From Pseudooceanicola onchidii (lineage in GTDB: Bacteria > Pseudomonadota > Alphaproteobacteria > Rhodobacterales > Rhodobacteraceae), in contig NZ_SPUW01000002.1 of the NCBI RefSeq assembly GCF_004959925.1, forward strand, positions 248,001 to 312,000: a stretch of DNA of 64,000 bases. The letters run 5' to 3'. A model generated the notes under the pieces. The model was not told the origin of the DNA, ran no database searches, and saw only the letters and a program-made list of their open reading frames with translations. Positions 9,545-17,288 of this stretch are shown in pieces. The first letter of the stretch is position 1. Each line of letters opens with the position of its first letter. The position numbers and the translations under genes are program-made.

Positions 9545-9813
9545 GTCTTTCCCCTTTGCGTGGTCCGGCGAGGCGATAGCCCTTTTTTGAAAGGGGGGCA
9601 AGGTGATGGGCCTGCGTGACAGGATGTGACGCATCTTGGCGTCACATGGAGTCGACCGGGCGCGGCTTGGCTGTGCGGCGAAGATCCGACGCGGGCAACA
9701 GAGATCATTGCATGATGGGTCGATGCGTCGGAATGAAGGATATGCTGGCCGTCACAGGGCGGGCGCATGTCTGGCCAGGAGGGTGGCGGGGGCCATCCCG
9801 GCCCCCGGTCACG

Positions 9814-10890
9814 TCATTCGGATGCGACGATGATCTCGTCATCGACGGGCGGCGTCGTGACCTCTGTCGCGGTTTCGTCGTCGATGACGTCCTCTTCGCT
9901 GTCGGTCGTGTCCTGGGCATCGCGCAGTGCCGCGGCCTGCGAAGGCTTGTCGCCGATCATGTCGCGGAAGGCTTCCATGGCCTCGGGCGACAGGTCCTTG
10001 GCTTCTGGCAAGGCGTCATCGATCGCCTGTTCGGTTTCGGCCAGCGCGATGGTCGCGTCTTCCACTGCCTGAACCTCGCTTTCGATCGCCTCTGCCTGGG
10101 TATCGGCCAGCTCCTTGGTCTCTTGCAGATCAGCTTCGAGGCTTGCGATCTTGTCCGCATCGGGTGTGACCGCGGCCTTCTCGGTCTCCAATTCGGCTTC
10201 GATGGCGGCGATGGTCGTTTCCGTGCCCACCAGATCCGCCCGGGCCGCTTCCAGAGCAAGCTCGGCGGTGACGACATCGGCTTGCAGGCCCTCCATGGCG
10301 GCATAGGCGGCCGCAAAGGTCGCGATGCGGCCCACTTGACTGTTCGGGCTGGCATTTGCGTAGGCGTGATAGTTGGCGTGCGCGGCATTGAGGCCCTTAA
10401 GCTCGGACGCAATGGGGCCTTTGGATCTTTGTGGCGGCCGGGCGGACGTCGTCACGATCTGGCTTTGCCGCGCGGGGCGCGCGGTCTTGGATTGCGTCGC
10501 CTTCACCTTGGCCGTCGTGGTCCGGCTGACCTTGGCGGTCTGGCGTGACTGGGTTTGCTTGCCGCTCAGCGCGCCGAAAAAGCCCTTGAGTCCCTTGCCC
10601 AGACCTTGGCCTGCGCCGCGACCGGCGCCCTGACCCTTGCCGGATCCCCCGGCATTGGCGGACTTGCCGCCACCCATGCCCTTTCCTCCGCCATGACCGC
10701 CGCCGTTGCCAGCGCCCTGGCCACCGCCGTTTCCGCCGCCATTTCCACCCCCGTTGCCGCCGCCGTTGCCGCCACCATTGCCCTTGGCATAGGCGGCATC
10801 CGGACCAAGGCCAGGCAGGTCAACCGCCATCGGAGAGAGCATCAGGGTCGATGCGGCGATCACGGAGCAGAGGGTACGTGCAGCTGGCAT
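9814..10890 (-). CDS. Secreted glycine-rich / coiled-coil protein of unknown function
   Basis: A 358-residue exported protein that I do not recognise. A signal-like N-terminus (residues 1-35, ending near AYA) is followed by a run of GNGGG tandem units (about residues 37-65) that grades into Gly/Lys/Gln-rich sequence up to about 95. Residues 100-160 are basic and Thr/Ser/Gln-rich. Residues 185-320 are helical and Glu/Ala-rich with a clear coiled-coil look (for example AALEAARADL and AAIEAELETEK). The last 35 residues are very acidic. The charge asymmetry (basic middle, acidic tail) suggests a cell-surface or envelope structural protein. It lies alone between argG and ilvA; a weak GC-rich hairpin at 9788-9806 follows it. 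Confidence 0.7.
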   Translation of the reverse strand: MPAARTLCSVIAASTLMLSPMAVDLPGLGPDAAYAKGNGGGNGGGNGGGNGGGNGGGQGAGNGGGHGGGKGMGGGKSANAGGSGKGQGAGRGAGQGLGKGLKGFFGALSGKQTQSRQTAKVSRTTTAKVKATQSKTARPARQSQIVTTSARPPQRSKGPIASELKGLNAAHANYHAYANASPNSQVGRIATFAAAYAAMEGLQADVVTAELALEAARADLVGTETTIAAIEAELETEKAAVTPDADKIASLEADLQETKELADTQAEAIESEVQAVEDATIALAETEQAIDDALPEAKDLSPEAMEAFRDMIGDKPSQAAALRDAQDTTDSEEDVIDDETATEVTTPPVDDEIIVASE

Positions 10891-10997
10891 TTCGGCAGAG
10901 TCCTTAATGGTTCGTTTCGTCGCAGTATCTGAGGAAATGTGGCGAAACGAAGATCACGCCACTTGTCAGGAAATCTTGGGCGGGTCATTGCTGAGGG

Positions 10998-12233
10998 ATG
11001 AGCGAGATAGAAGATTTCCGGGACCGCGCGCGGGCGGCCATGGTTGCGATGCGGCAGGTGTTTCCGGCCACGCCGCTGATGCGCAACGACCATCTGTCGG
11101 ACAAGTTCGACGCCGACATCTGGCTCAAGCGCGAAGATCTGACACCGGTGCGGTCCTACAAGCTGCGCGGGGCGTTCAACGCCATGCGCCGGGCCGAGGG
11201 CGCCGGGCTGTTCGTCTGTGCCAGCGCGGGCAATCACGCGCAGGGCATGGCCTACATGTGCCGTCATTTCAGCGTGCGCGGCGTCATCTTCATGCCGGTG
11301 ACGACACCGCAGCAGAAGATCGAGAAGACCAAGATCTTTGGCGGAGAGCAGGTCGAGATCCGGCTGGTCGGGGATTACTTCGACGACACTCTGGCCGAAG
11401 CGCAGGAGTTCTGCCGGGCGCAGGGGGGCCATTTCCTGGCGCCTTTCGACGATGAGGACGTCATCCTCGGGCAGGCCTCCATCGCGGCCGAGATCGAGGC
11501 GGACATGCCCGGCGGTGCGGATCTGATCGTGCTGCCGGTGGGTGGGGGCGGGCTGTCCGCAGGGATCCGAAGCTATTTCGGCCCGGAACAGAGACTGAAA
11601 TTCGTGGAACCGACGGGCGGGATGTCCCTGGCCGCCGCCGTCGATGCCGGAGAGCCGGTGACCCTGAACAAGGTCGACAGTTTTGTCGACGGTGCTGCGG
11701 TCGCGCGGATCGGGGCCAAGCCTTTTGCCCGGCTCAAGGGGATTGCCGCCGAAGATGTTCTGTCGGCGCCCGAGGACCGGATCTGCACCACCATGCTCGA
11801 GATGCTGAACATCGAAGGCATCGTGCTGGAACCGGCGGGGGCGCTGGCCATCGACGCGCTGAGTTCGATCCGCGACGACATCCGGGGCAAGCGGGTGATC
11901 TGCATCACCTCGGGCGGGAACTTTGATTTCGAACGCCTGCCAGAGGTCAAGGAACGGGCACAGCGCTATTCGGGCGTGAAGAAGTACCTGATCCTGCGCC
12001 TGCCGCAGCGGCCGGGGGCGTTGAAGGATTTCCTCAACCTGCTGGGGCCGAACGACGATATCACCCGGTTCGAATACCTGAAGAAATCCGCCCGGAACTT
12101 CGGGTCGATCCTGCTGGGGATCGAGGTGCGCGAGGCCGCGGATTTCGAAGGTCTGTTCGCGCGGCTTCAGGACAGCGGGTTCGCCTATCGCGACATCACG
12201 CAGGATACGATCCTGGCTGAGTTCCTGATCTAG
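10998..12233 (+). CDS. ilvA: Threonine ammonia-lyase (threonine dehydratase)
   Basis: IlvA deaminates threonine to 2-oxobutanoate, the first committed step of isoleucine synthesis. The PLP-binding lysine is K55 in VRSYKLRGAF; the substrate loop SAGNHAQG follows at about 77-83 and the phosphate-binding GGGGLS at about 180. After residue 325 there is a single ACT-like regulatory domain (LRLPQRPGALKDFLNLL), so this is the shorter 411-residue form. ATG at 10998 follows GAGGG very closely, so the exact start is a little uncertain. It converges with the Hpt gene. Confidence 0.95.
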   Translation: MSEIEDFRDRARAAMVAMRQVFPATPLMRNDHLSDKFDADIWLKREDLTPVRSYKLRGAFNAMRRAEGAGLFVCASAGNHAQGMAYMCRHFSVRGVIFMPVTTPQQKIEKTKIFGGEQVEIRLVGDYFDDTLAEAQEFCRAQGGHFLAPFDDEDVILGQASIAAEIEADMPGGADLIVLPVGGGGLSAGIRSYFGPEQRLKFVEPTGGMSLAAAVDAGEPVTLNKVDSFVDGAAVARIGAKPFARLKGIAAEDVLSAPEDRICTTMLEMLNIEGIVLEPAGALAIDALSSIRDDIRGKRVICITSGGNFDFERLPEVKERAQRYSGVKKYLILRLPQRPGALKDFLNLLGPNDDITRFEYLKKSARNFGSILLGIEVREAADFEGLFARLQDSGFAYRDITQDTILAEFLI

Positions 12234-12257
12234 GTCGCCCGGTCCGGGCGGCCCGGT

Positions 12258-12584
12258 CTAGGCGGCAAGGCGGGCGCGGAATTCCGACATGAAAAGATCG
12301 CGGCTGTCGCGATAGGATTGGTGAATGCCATCCAGATCGACGCTGTCGGGCTGGCCGCACGCCGCGCGTGCCTCGCCCGAAGCGCAGCGGGTGGCGAGGT
12401 CGGTGAAGCCCAGGTTCATCGCGCAGCCCTTGATGAAATGCAGCGCCGCTTCAAGATCCTCGGACATGGCCATGGTCTGCAGGGCGGTCTCGACCTCTTG
12501 CAGGAACAGATCCAGCACTTCGTCGAACCCCTCGCGTCCCACGTCGGCGGCAAGTTCGGTCACCTTGGTCCAGTCGATCAGCAT
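12258..12584 (-). CDS. Hpt (histidine phosphotransfer) domain protein
   Basis: A 108-residue single Hpt domain, a phosphorelay carrier. The phospho-accepting histidine is in ALHFIKGCAMNLGF (about residue 50), with the expected Lys two to three positions on and the GF turn between the two core helices. ATG at 12584 is chosen since GGAGG lies eight bases upstream; two earlier in-frame starts sit too close to it. It is transcribed divergently from a response regulator-phosphatase gene (138 bases apart), making that receiver a likely phosphorelay partner. Confidence 0.88.
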   Translation of the reverse strand: MLIDWTKVTELAADVGREGFDEVLDLFLQEVETALQTMAMSEDLEAALHFIKGCAMNLGFTDLATRCASGEARAACGQPDSVDLDGIHQSYRDSRDLFMSEFRARLAA

Positions 12585-12722
12585 CGGCATGCCCTCCAAT
12601 CCGGGTCCAAGCTAGATCAGCAGGCTTACCATTTCCTTGAGCGGAATCGAAAATTTTAGGTTTAACGGTGCGTTAGATCGCTGCGTCTAGACCCTTGGGG
12701 ATCGAGGTTTTCGGCAGGCGGC

Positions 12723-13988
12723 ATGAGCCCAGCATTGGAACATATCGGTCTGCGACCCGCAGGTCAGGGGTCGGCGGACGACGCGCGGCGCGTTCTGGTT
12801 GTCGATGACAGCGGGATGCAGCGGCGTATCCTTGCGGTGACCCTGTCACGCTGGGGGTATGAGGTGACCGAAGCCGCGTCGGGCGATGAAGCGCTGGAGG
12901 CTTGCCGTCGGACACCGCCCGACATCGTGATCTCGGACTGGATGATGCCCGGGATGTCGGGGCCGGATTTCTGCCGTGCCTTCCGGGATCTGCCGAAGGA
13001 CCAGTACGGCTATTTCATCCTGCTGTCGTCCAAGGCCGACAAGCTTGACGTGGCCGAAGGGCTTCACAGCGGGGCCGATGATTTCCTTACCAAACCGGTG
13101 AATTCGGGTGAATTGCGGGCGCGGCTTGCGGCTGGCGGGCGCATCCATGCGATGCACCGCGAACTGACGCGCAAGAACCACCTGATCGAAGAAACCTTGC
13201 ATGAACTGCAGCAGCTCTACGACTCCATCGACAGTGACCTGCTCGAGGCGAAGAAGCTGCAGCAGTCGCTTGTTCGCGAACGGCAGGTGCGGTTCGGACG
13301 GGCGCAGGTGTCACAGATCCTGCGGACTGCGGGGCGGGTCGGTGGCGATCTGGTGGGGCATTACCCGATCGGTGCCGACCGGGTGGTGATCTATTCGATC
13401 GACGTGTCGGGGCACGGGATCAGCTCGGCCCTCATGACGGCGCGGCTGGCGGGGGTCCTGTCGTCCGCGGTTCCGAACCAGAACGTCGGTCTGATCGGGG
13501 CGGACCAGGGTTTTGACGGGCTGCCGCCCCACGAAATCGCCGGTCGCCTGAACGCCATCGCGCTGACAGAGATGGCGAGCGCACATTACTTCACCCTCGC
13601 TCTGGCCGAGGTCGACCTGGTCAGCGGCCGGGTCCAGATGGTGCAGGCGGGCCATCCGCACCCCGTCGTCCTGCGCGCGGACGGGCGGATCGATCTGATC
13701 GGGCAGGGTGGTTTCCCGGTCGGCCTGCTGGATGAGGCGGTGTTCGACAGGGTCGAAGACCGGCTTTTCCCCGGCGATCGCCTGCTGCTGGTGTCGGACG
13801 GGATCACCGAATGCACGGATGCCGACGGCACCATGCTGGGCGATGACGGCCTTGTCCGGATGCTGGACCGGATCCGCGACAGCCGTGGCAATGCCCTGCT
13901 TGAATCGATGGTCTGGACCCTGGCGCAGGACCGGGCAGAGCAATGGTTCGAAGACGACGTCTCGGCGATCCTGCTGGAATACGACTGA
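12723..13988 (+). CDS. Response regulator with PP2C-type serine phosphatase output (RbaY-like)
   Basis: A 421-residue two-domain regulator. Residues 22-140 are a receiver: acidic pocket D28-D29, phospho-acceptor D72 in VISDWMMPGM, and Lys in FLTKP. A helical linker (about 150-190) leads to an RsbU/SpoIIE-type PP2C phosphatase (about 195-421) with the metal-binding motifs IYSIDVSGHG, LLVSDGITE and EDDVSAILLEY. Such proteins dephosphorylate anti-anti-sigma (STAS) proteins in partner-switching systems. In Rhodobacter capsulatus, RbaY has this layout and acts with RbaV/RbaW on gene transfer agent production and stationary-phase survival; orthology here is my inference from layout and the neighbouring Hpt gene. 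No rbaVW homologue is in the window. Confidence 0.9.
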   Translation: MSPALEHIGLRPAGQGSADDARRVLVVDDSGMQRRILAVTLSRWGYEVTEAASGDEALEACRRTPPDIVISDWMMPGMSGPDFCRAFRDLPKDQYGYFILLSSKADKLDVAEGLHSGADDFLTKPVNSGELRARLAAGGRIHAMHRELTRKNHLIEETLHELQQLYDSIDSDLLEAKKLQQSLVRERQVRFGRAQVSQILRTAGRVGGDLVGHYPIGADRVVIYSIDVSGHGISSALMTARLAGVLSSAVPNQNVGLIGADQGFDGLPPHEIAGRLNAIALTEMASAHYFTLALAEVDLVSGRVQMVQAGHPHPVVLRADGRIDLIGQGGFPVGLLDEAVFDRVEDRLFPGDRLLLVSDGITECTDADGTMLGDDGLVRMLDRIRDSRGNALLESMVWTLAQDRAEQWFEDDVSAILLEYD

Positions 13989-13989
13989 C

Positions 13990-14424
13990 CTAGCGGATCA
14001 GCCGGGCCACCATCGCCACGCTGCCCGGATCTGCCATGAGGTCGACCGCCATGTCGGCAGGCATCCAGATCGCGCTGTGCCCCGGTTCGGTCGGCGCGCC
14101 CTTGGGCCGTACGGGACGGGCGACATAGATGGTGCACAGCTTCTCGGCCCATTTGTCGTATTCGGGCATGTAGGCATACCGCTTGTACACGCCGACCCGC
14201 CGCGCATCTGCGATGTGCCAGCCGGTTTCCTCGTAGACCTCGCGGTGCAGGGCACGCAGGGGGGACTCTCCGGGATCGACGCCGCCCCCGGGCAGCTGGA
14301 ATTCCGGATCAGGTTCGGCCTGGTGGGTCAGAAGAAGGCTGCCACCCTGCGGCAGGATCGCGTAAACCCCGGCGCGCGGCGTGTATCGCGTGCCCTCTTC
14401 GGGCGGGTGTCCGTAACGGCGCAT
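13990..14424 (-). CDS. Nudix hydrolase
   Basis: A 144-residue Nudix-fold pyrophosphatase. The Nudix box is GGGVDPGESPLRALHREVYE followed by ETGW, with the catalytic RE...EE arrangement, at about residues 47-69. The substrate cannot be told from sequence; many such enzymes clean up nucleoside diphosphate derivatives. ATG at 14424 (MRRYGHPPEEG) gives a normal-sized protein; the longer open frame runs into the divergent hslO region. It converges with the phosphatase gene, leaving one base between them. Confidence 0.88.
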   Translation of the reverse strand: MRRYGHPPEEGTRYTPRAGVYAILPQGGSLLLTHQAEPDPEFQLPGGGVDPGESPLRALHREVYEETGWHIADARRVGVYKRYAYMPEYDKWAEKLCTIYVARPVRPKGAPTEPGHSAIWMPADMAVDLMADPGSVAMVARLIR

Positions 14425-14506
14425 GGCGGGGTTCCCTTGTAACCGGGCGTCCTTGCCCATAGGTGCTGCGCAAGATATGCCAATCGTAGGCGCGGAAGGA
14501 AACCCC

Positions 14507-15499
14507 ATGACCCTTGGTGAGAAACTTGCCTGGGACGACACTGTATTGCCGTTCCAGCTTGATGTGTCGGACGTGCGCGGCCGGGTGGCCCGGCTGGATG
14601 GTGTTTTGGGCAATGTCCTGAAACAGCACAACTATCCCCCGCAGGTCGAAGCACTGGTCGCCGAAATGGCGCTGCTGACGGCGCTGATCGGCCAGACGAT
14701 CAAGCTGCGCTGGAAACTGTCGCTGCAGGTGCAGTCCGACGGCCCGGTCCGCATGATCGCAACCGATTACTATGGCCCGACAGAAGAGGGGGAGCCCGCG
14801 CGCATCCGCGCCTACGCTTCTTTTGACAAGGACCGGCTGACCAATGGCGCTCCGATCGATCAGGTCGGCAACGGCTATTTTGCGGTGCTGATCGACCAGG
14901 GTCCGGGCACGCAGCCCTACCAGGGGATCACCCCGATCGCCGGCGGGTCCATCAAGGCGTGTGCCGAAGCCTATTTTGCCCAGTCCGAACAGCTGCCGAC
15001 GCGGTTCTCGCTGACCTTCGGCAAATCGACCGAAGCGGGCGGCGTCGAACACTGGCGCGCCGGTGGCGTGATGATCCAGGTGATGCCCAAGGCCGGTGTC
15101 CACGTGGCGGGCGAAGGCGGGGCCGGTGAAGAAGGCTTGCTGACCGCGGCCGATCTGATCGACGGCGACCAGGAAGAAAACTGGAACCGCGTGAACTTCC
15201 ACCTCGATACGGTGGACGACCTTGAACTGATCGGGCCAAGCATCACGCCGACCGACCTTCTGGTCCGGCTGTTTCACGAGGAACAGCCGCGCGTCTTCGA
15301 TGCGCAGCCGGTGCGGTTCGGCTGTTCGTGTTCCGAGGACAAGGTGCGGCAGTCGCTGTCGATCTATTCGGCGAAGGACATCCAGAAGATGACCACCGAA
15401 GAGGGCACCGTGACTGCCGACTGCCAGTTCTGCGGCGCGCATTACGTCATGGACCCCAAGACCGTCGGGTTCGAAGCCGAGGGCGGGAATGCGGGCTGA
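14507..15499 (+). CDS. hslO: Redox-regulated chaperone Hsp33
   Basis: Hsp33 is a cytoplasmic holdase switched on by oxidation. The 330-residue protein has the N-terminal folding domain and the C-terminal zinc/redox switch: C-X-C in RFGCSCSEDKV and C-X-X-C in ADCQFCGAHY. Reduced, these four Cys bind zinc; oxidised, they form disulfides and the chaperone opens. ATG at 14507 has GGAAGGA at 14493-14499. It begins a tightly packed run of same-strand genes: the next start lies 11 bases inside its 3' end. Confidence 0.95.
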   Translation: MTLGEKLAWDDTVLPFQLDVSDVRGRVARLDGVLGNVLKQHNYPPQVEALVAEMALLTALIGQTIKLRWKLSLQVQSDGPVRMIATDYYGPTEEGEPARIRAYASFDKDRLTNGAPIDQVGNGYFAVLIDQGPGTQPYQGITPIAGGSIKACAEAYFAQSEQLPTRFSLTFGKSTEAGGVEHWRAGGVMIQVMPKAGVHVAGEGGAGEEGLLTAADLIDGDQEENWNRVNFHLDTVDDLELIGPSITPTDLLVRLFHEEQPRVFDAQPVRFGCSCSEDKVRQSLSIYSAKDIQKMTTEEGTVTADCQFCGAHYVMDPKTVGFEAEGGNAG

Positions 15500-16091
15500 C
15501 GACGCCACATTCGACCGCATCCGCGCCGCGCTTGCGGTTGAAGGGGAAGGATCGTCGGATTTCGACCTGAACGGCGGGCAGTCGATGATGCCGCCCGCCA
15601 AACTGCGCCCCGCGGGCGTGCTTGTGCCGCTGATCGAACGGGATGGTGCGCTTTGGGTCGTTCTGACCAAGCGCACCTCGCACCTCAAGCATCACCCTGG
15701 CCAGATCGCCTTTCCCGGCGGCAAGCAGGAGGACACGGACGCCGACGCCACCGCCGCCGCCCTGCGCGAGGCGGAGGAGGAGATCGGCCTGCCGCAGGAT
15801 CAGGTCGAGGTGCTGGGATATCTGCCCCGGCATGAGACCGTCAGCGTCTTTTCCGTCACCCCCGTGGTGGCCCGGATCAGAGACGATTTCAGGCGAATTC
15901 CCGAACCCGGCGAGGTCGAAGAGGTGTTCGACGTGCCGCTGTCGCACCTGCTGGACCCGGCCAACTATTCGGTCGAAGGACGACGCTGGCGCGGTCAGCG
16001 TCGGCAGTATTTCACCGTGCCCTGGGGCCCCTATTACATCTGGGGTGCGACGGCGCGGATCTGCCGCGTCCTGGCGGACCGGCTGGCCTGA
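15489..16091 (+). CDS. CoA pyrophosphatase, Nudix family (NudL-like)
   Basis: A 200-residue Nudix hydrolase of the CoA-cleaving subgroup. The Nudix box GGKQEDTDADATAAALREAE leading into EEIGL lies at about residues 75-97, preceded by the UPF0035-like segment (LTKRTSHLKHHPGQIAFPGG) characteristic of CoA diphosphatases, which split CoA into 4'-phosphopantetheine and 3',5'-ADP. It overlaps hslO by 11 bases and touches the CCA-adding enzyme gene with a TGATG overlap, so the three are probably co-translated. Confidence 0.9.
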   Translation: MRADDATFDRIRAALAVEGEGSSDFDLNGGQSMMPPAKLRPAGVLVPLIERDGALWVVLTKRTSHLKHHPGQIAFPGGKQEDTDADATAAALREAEEEIGLPQDQVEVLGYLPRHETVSVFSVTPVVARIRDDFRRIPEPGEVEEVFDVPLSHLLDPANYSVEGRRWRGQRRQYFTVPWGPYYIWGATARICRVLADRLA

Positions 16092-17245
16092 TGCGGATCA
16101 CGGGCGCCTGGTTGGATCATCCCGGAACCCGGGCGGTCTGCCGGGCGCTGACCGACGGTGGCCACCTTGCGCTCTTCGTCGGTGGCTGTGTCCGGGACGC
16201 GCTGCTGAACCGCCCCATTGGTGACATCGACATCGCGACGGACGCCCGCCCTGACCGTGTCATCGACCTGGCCCGCGCCGCCGGGATCAAGGCGGTGCCG
16301 ACGGGGATCGACCATGGCACCGTGACCCTCGTCGCCGAGGGGCTCGGCCACGAAGTCACGACCTTTCGCCGCGATGTTGAAACCGACGGGCGGCATGCGG
16401 TCGTCCATTTCTCGACCGATGTGGCCGAAGACGCCGCGCGGCGCGATTTCACGATGAACGCCCTTTATGCCACCCCCGAGGGTGAGGTCGTCGATCCCCT
16501 GGGTGGGTTGCCTGACCTGAGGGAGCGGCGTTTGCGGTTTGTCGGCGATCCGGCGGCGCGGATTGCCGAAGACTACCTGCGGATCCTGCGGTTCTTCCGG
16601 TTCCATGCCTGGTATGGCGACCCGGACGAAGGCATGGACGCCGAGGCCTTGGCCGCCATCGCCGAGGGGGCGGATGGCATCGCCCGGCTGTCGAAGGAAC
16701 GGATCGGGCACGAGATGCGCAAGCTGCTTACCGCCCCCGATCCCGCCCCTTCGGTCGCCGTGATGCGGCAGACCGGTGTCCTGGCCCGGGTGCTGCCCGG
16801 GTCGGACGATCGCGCGCTTGCCCTGCTCGTACATCTTGAGGGGGACATGCAGGCTGACCCGATCCGCAGAATGGCTCTATTGGGCGGATCAGAGCCTGAT
16901 GCAGACCTCCGCCTGTCTCGCGACGACGCCAAGCGGCTGGTCATCCTGCGCACGGAGATCGGAGAGCCGACAGGACCCGGAGAGCTGGGATATCGACACG
17001 GCTATGACGCCGCCCGCGATATCCTGCTGCTTCGCGCCGCCATGTTCGAGACACCCTTGGATCCCACCGCCCTGACCGCGGCGCAGGCGGGGGCCATTGT
17101 GCAGTTCCCTGTCAGGGCCGCCGATCTGATGCCCGGGTTTACCGGTCCCGCGCTGGGTCAGAAACTGGCCGAGCTTGAGGATCGTTGGATCGCATCGGGC
17201 TTTACCCTCGATCGCAAGGCCCTGCTTGCAGGCGGGGATCTTTGA
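16091..17245 (+). CDS. cca: CCA tRNA nucleotidyltransferase (poly(A) polymerase family)
   Basis: A class II nucleotidyltransferase of 384 residues that adds or repairs the 3' CCA of tRNA. The head domain carries FVGGCVRDALL with the metal-binding DID (IGDIDIATDA), then the RRDFTMNALY motif, and a neck motif DYLRILRFFRFHA that selects nucleotides. The C-terminal tail is the variable tRNA-binding part. Poly(A) polymerase and CCA enzymes share these motifs; the size and alphaproteobacterial context favour CCA addition. One-base overlap with the gene before. Confidence 0.93.
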   Translation: MRITGAWLDHPGTRAVCRALTDGGHLALFVGGCVRDALLNRPIGDIDIATDARPDRVIDLARAAGIKAVPTGIDHGTVTLVAEGLGHEVTTFRRDVETDGRHAVVHFSTDVAEDAARRDFTMNALYATPEGEVVDPLGGLPDLRERRLRFVGDPAARIAEDYLRILRFFRFHAWYGDPDEGMDAEALAAIAEGADGIARLSKERIGHEMRKLLTAPDPAPSVAVMRQTGVLARVLPGSDDRALALLVHLEGDMQADPIRRMALLGGSEPDADLRLSRDDAKRLVILRTEIGEPTGPGELGYRHGYDAARDILLLRAAMFETPLDPTALTAAQAGAIVQFPVRAADLMPGFTGPALGQKLAELEDRWIASGFTLDRKALLAGGDL

Positions 17246-17288
17246 TCCGCGACGAATTACGCTAGATTTGCCGAAAGGATTGCCGCCC

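Noticed and set aside
9788-9806. Terminator after the glycine-rich gene
   Set aside because: The GGGGGCC / GGCCCCC hairpin has no T tract on the minus strand, so I do not list it as a terminator.
9616-10548. Plus-strand frame of 310 codons opposite the glycine-rich gene
   Set aside because: The minus-strand frame has a signal peptide and coherent coiled coil; the plus-strand frame has neither.
10690-10790. Tandem repeats as a possible CRISPR or satellite array
   Set aside because: They are in-frame codon repeats for GNGGG units in a protein gene, without spacers.
12236-12250. CGCCCG / CGGGCG hairpin between ilvA and the Hpt gene
   Set aside because: Three-base loop, no T tract on either side; may be chance in GC-rich DNA.
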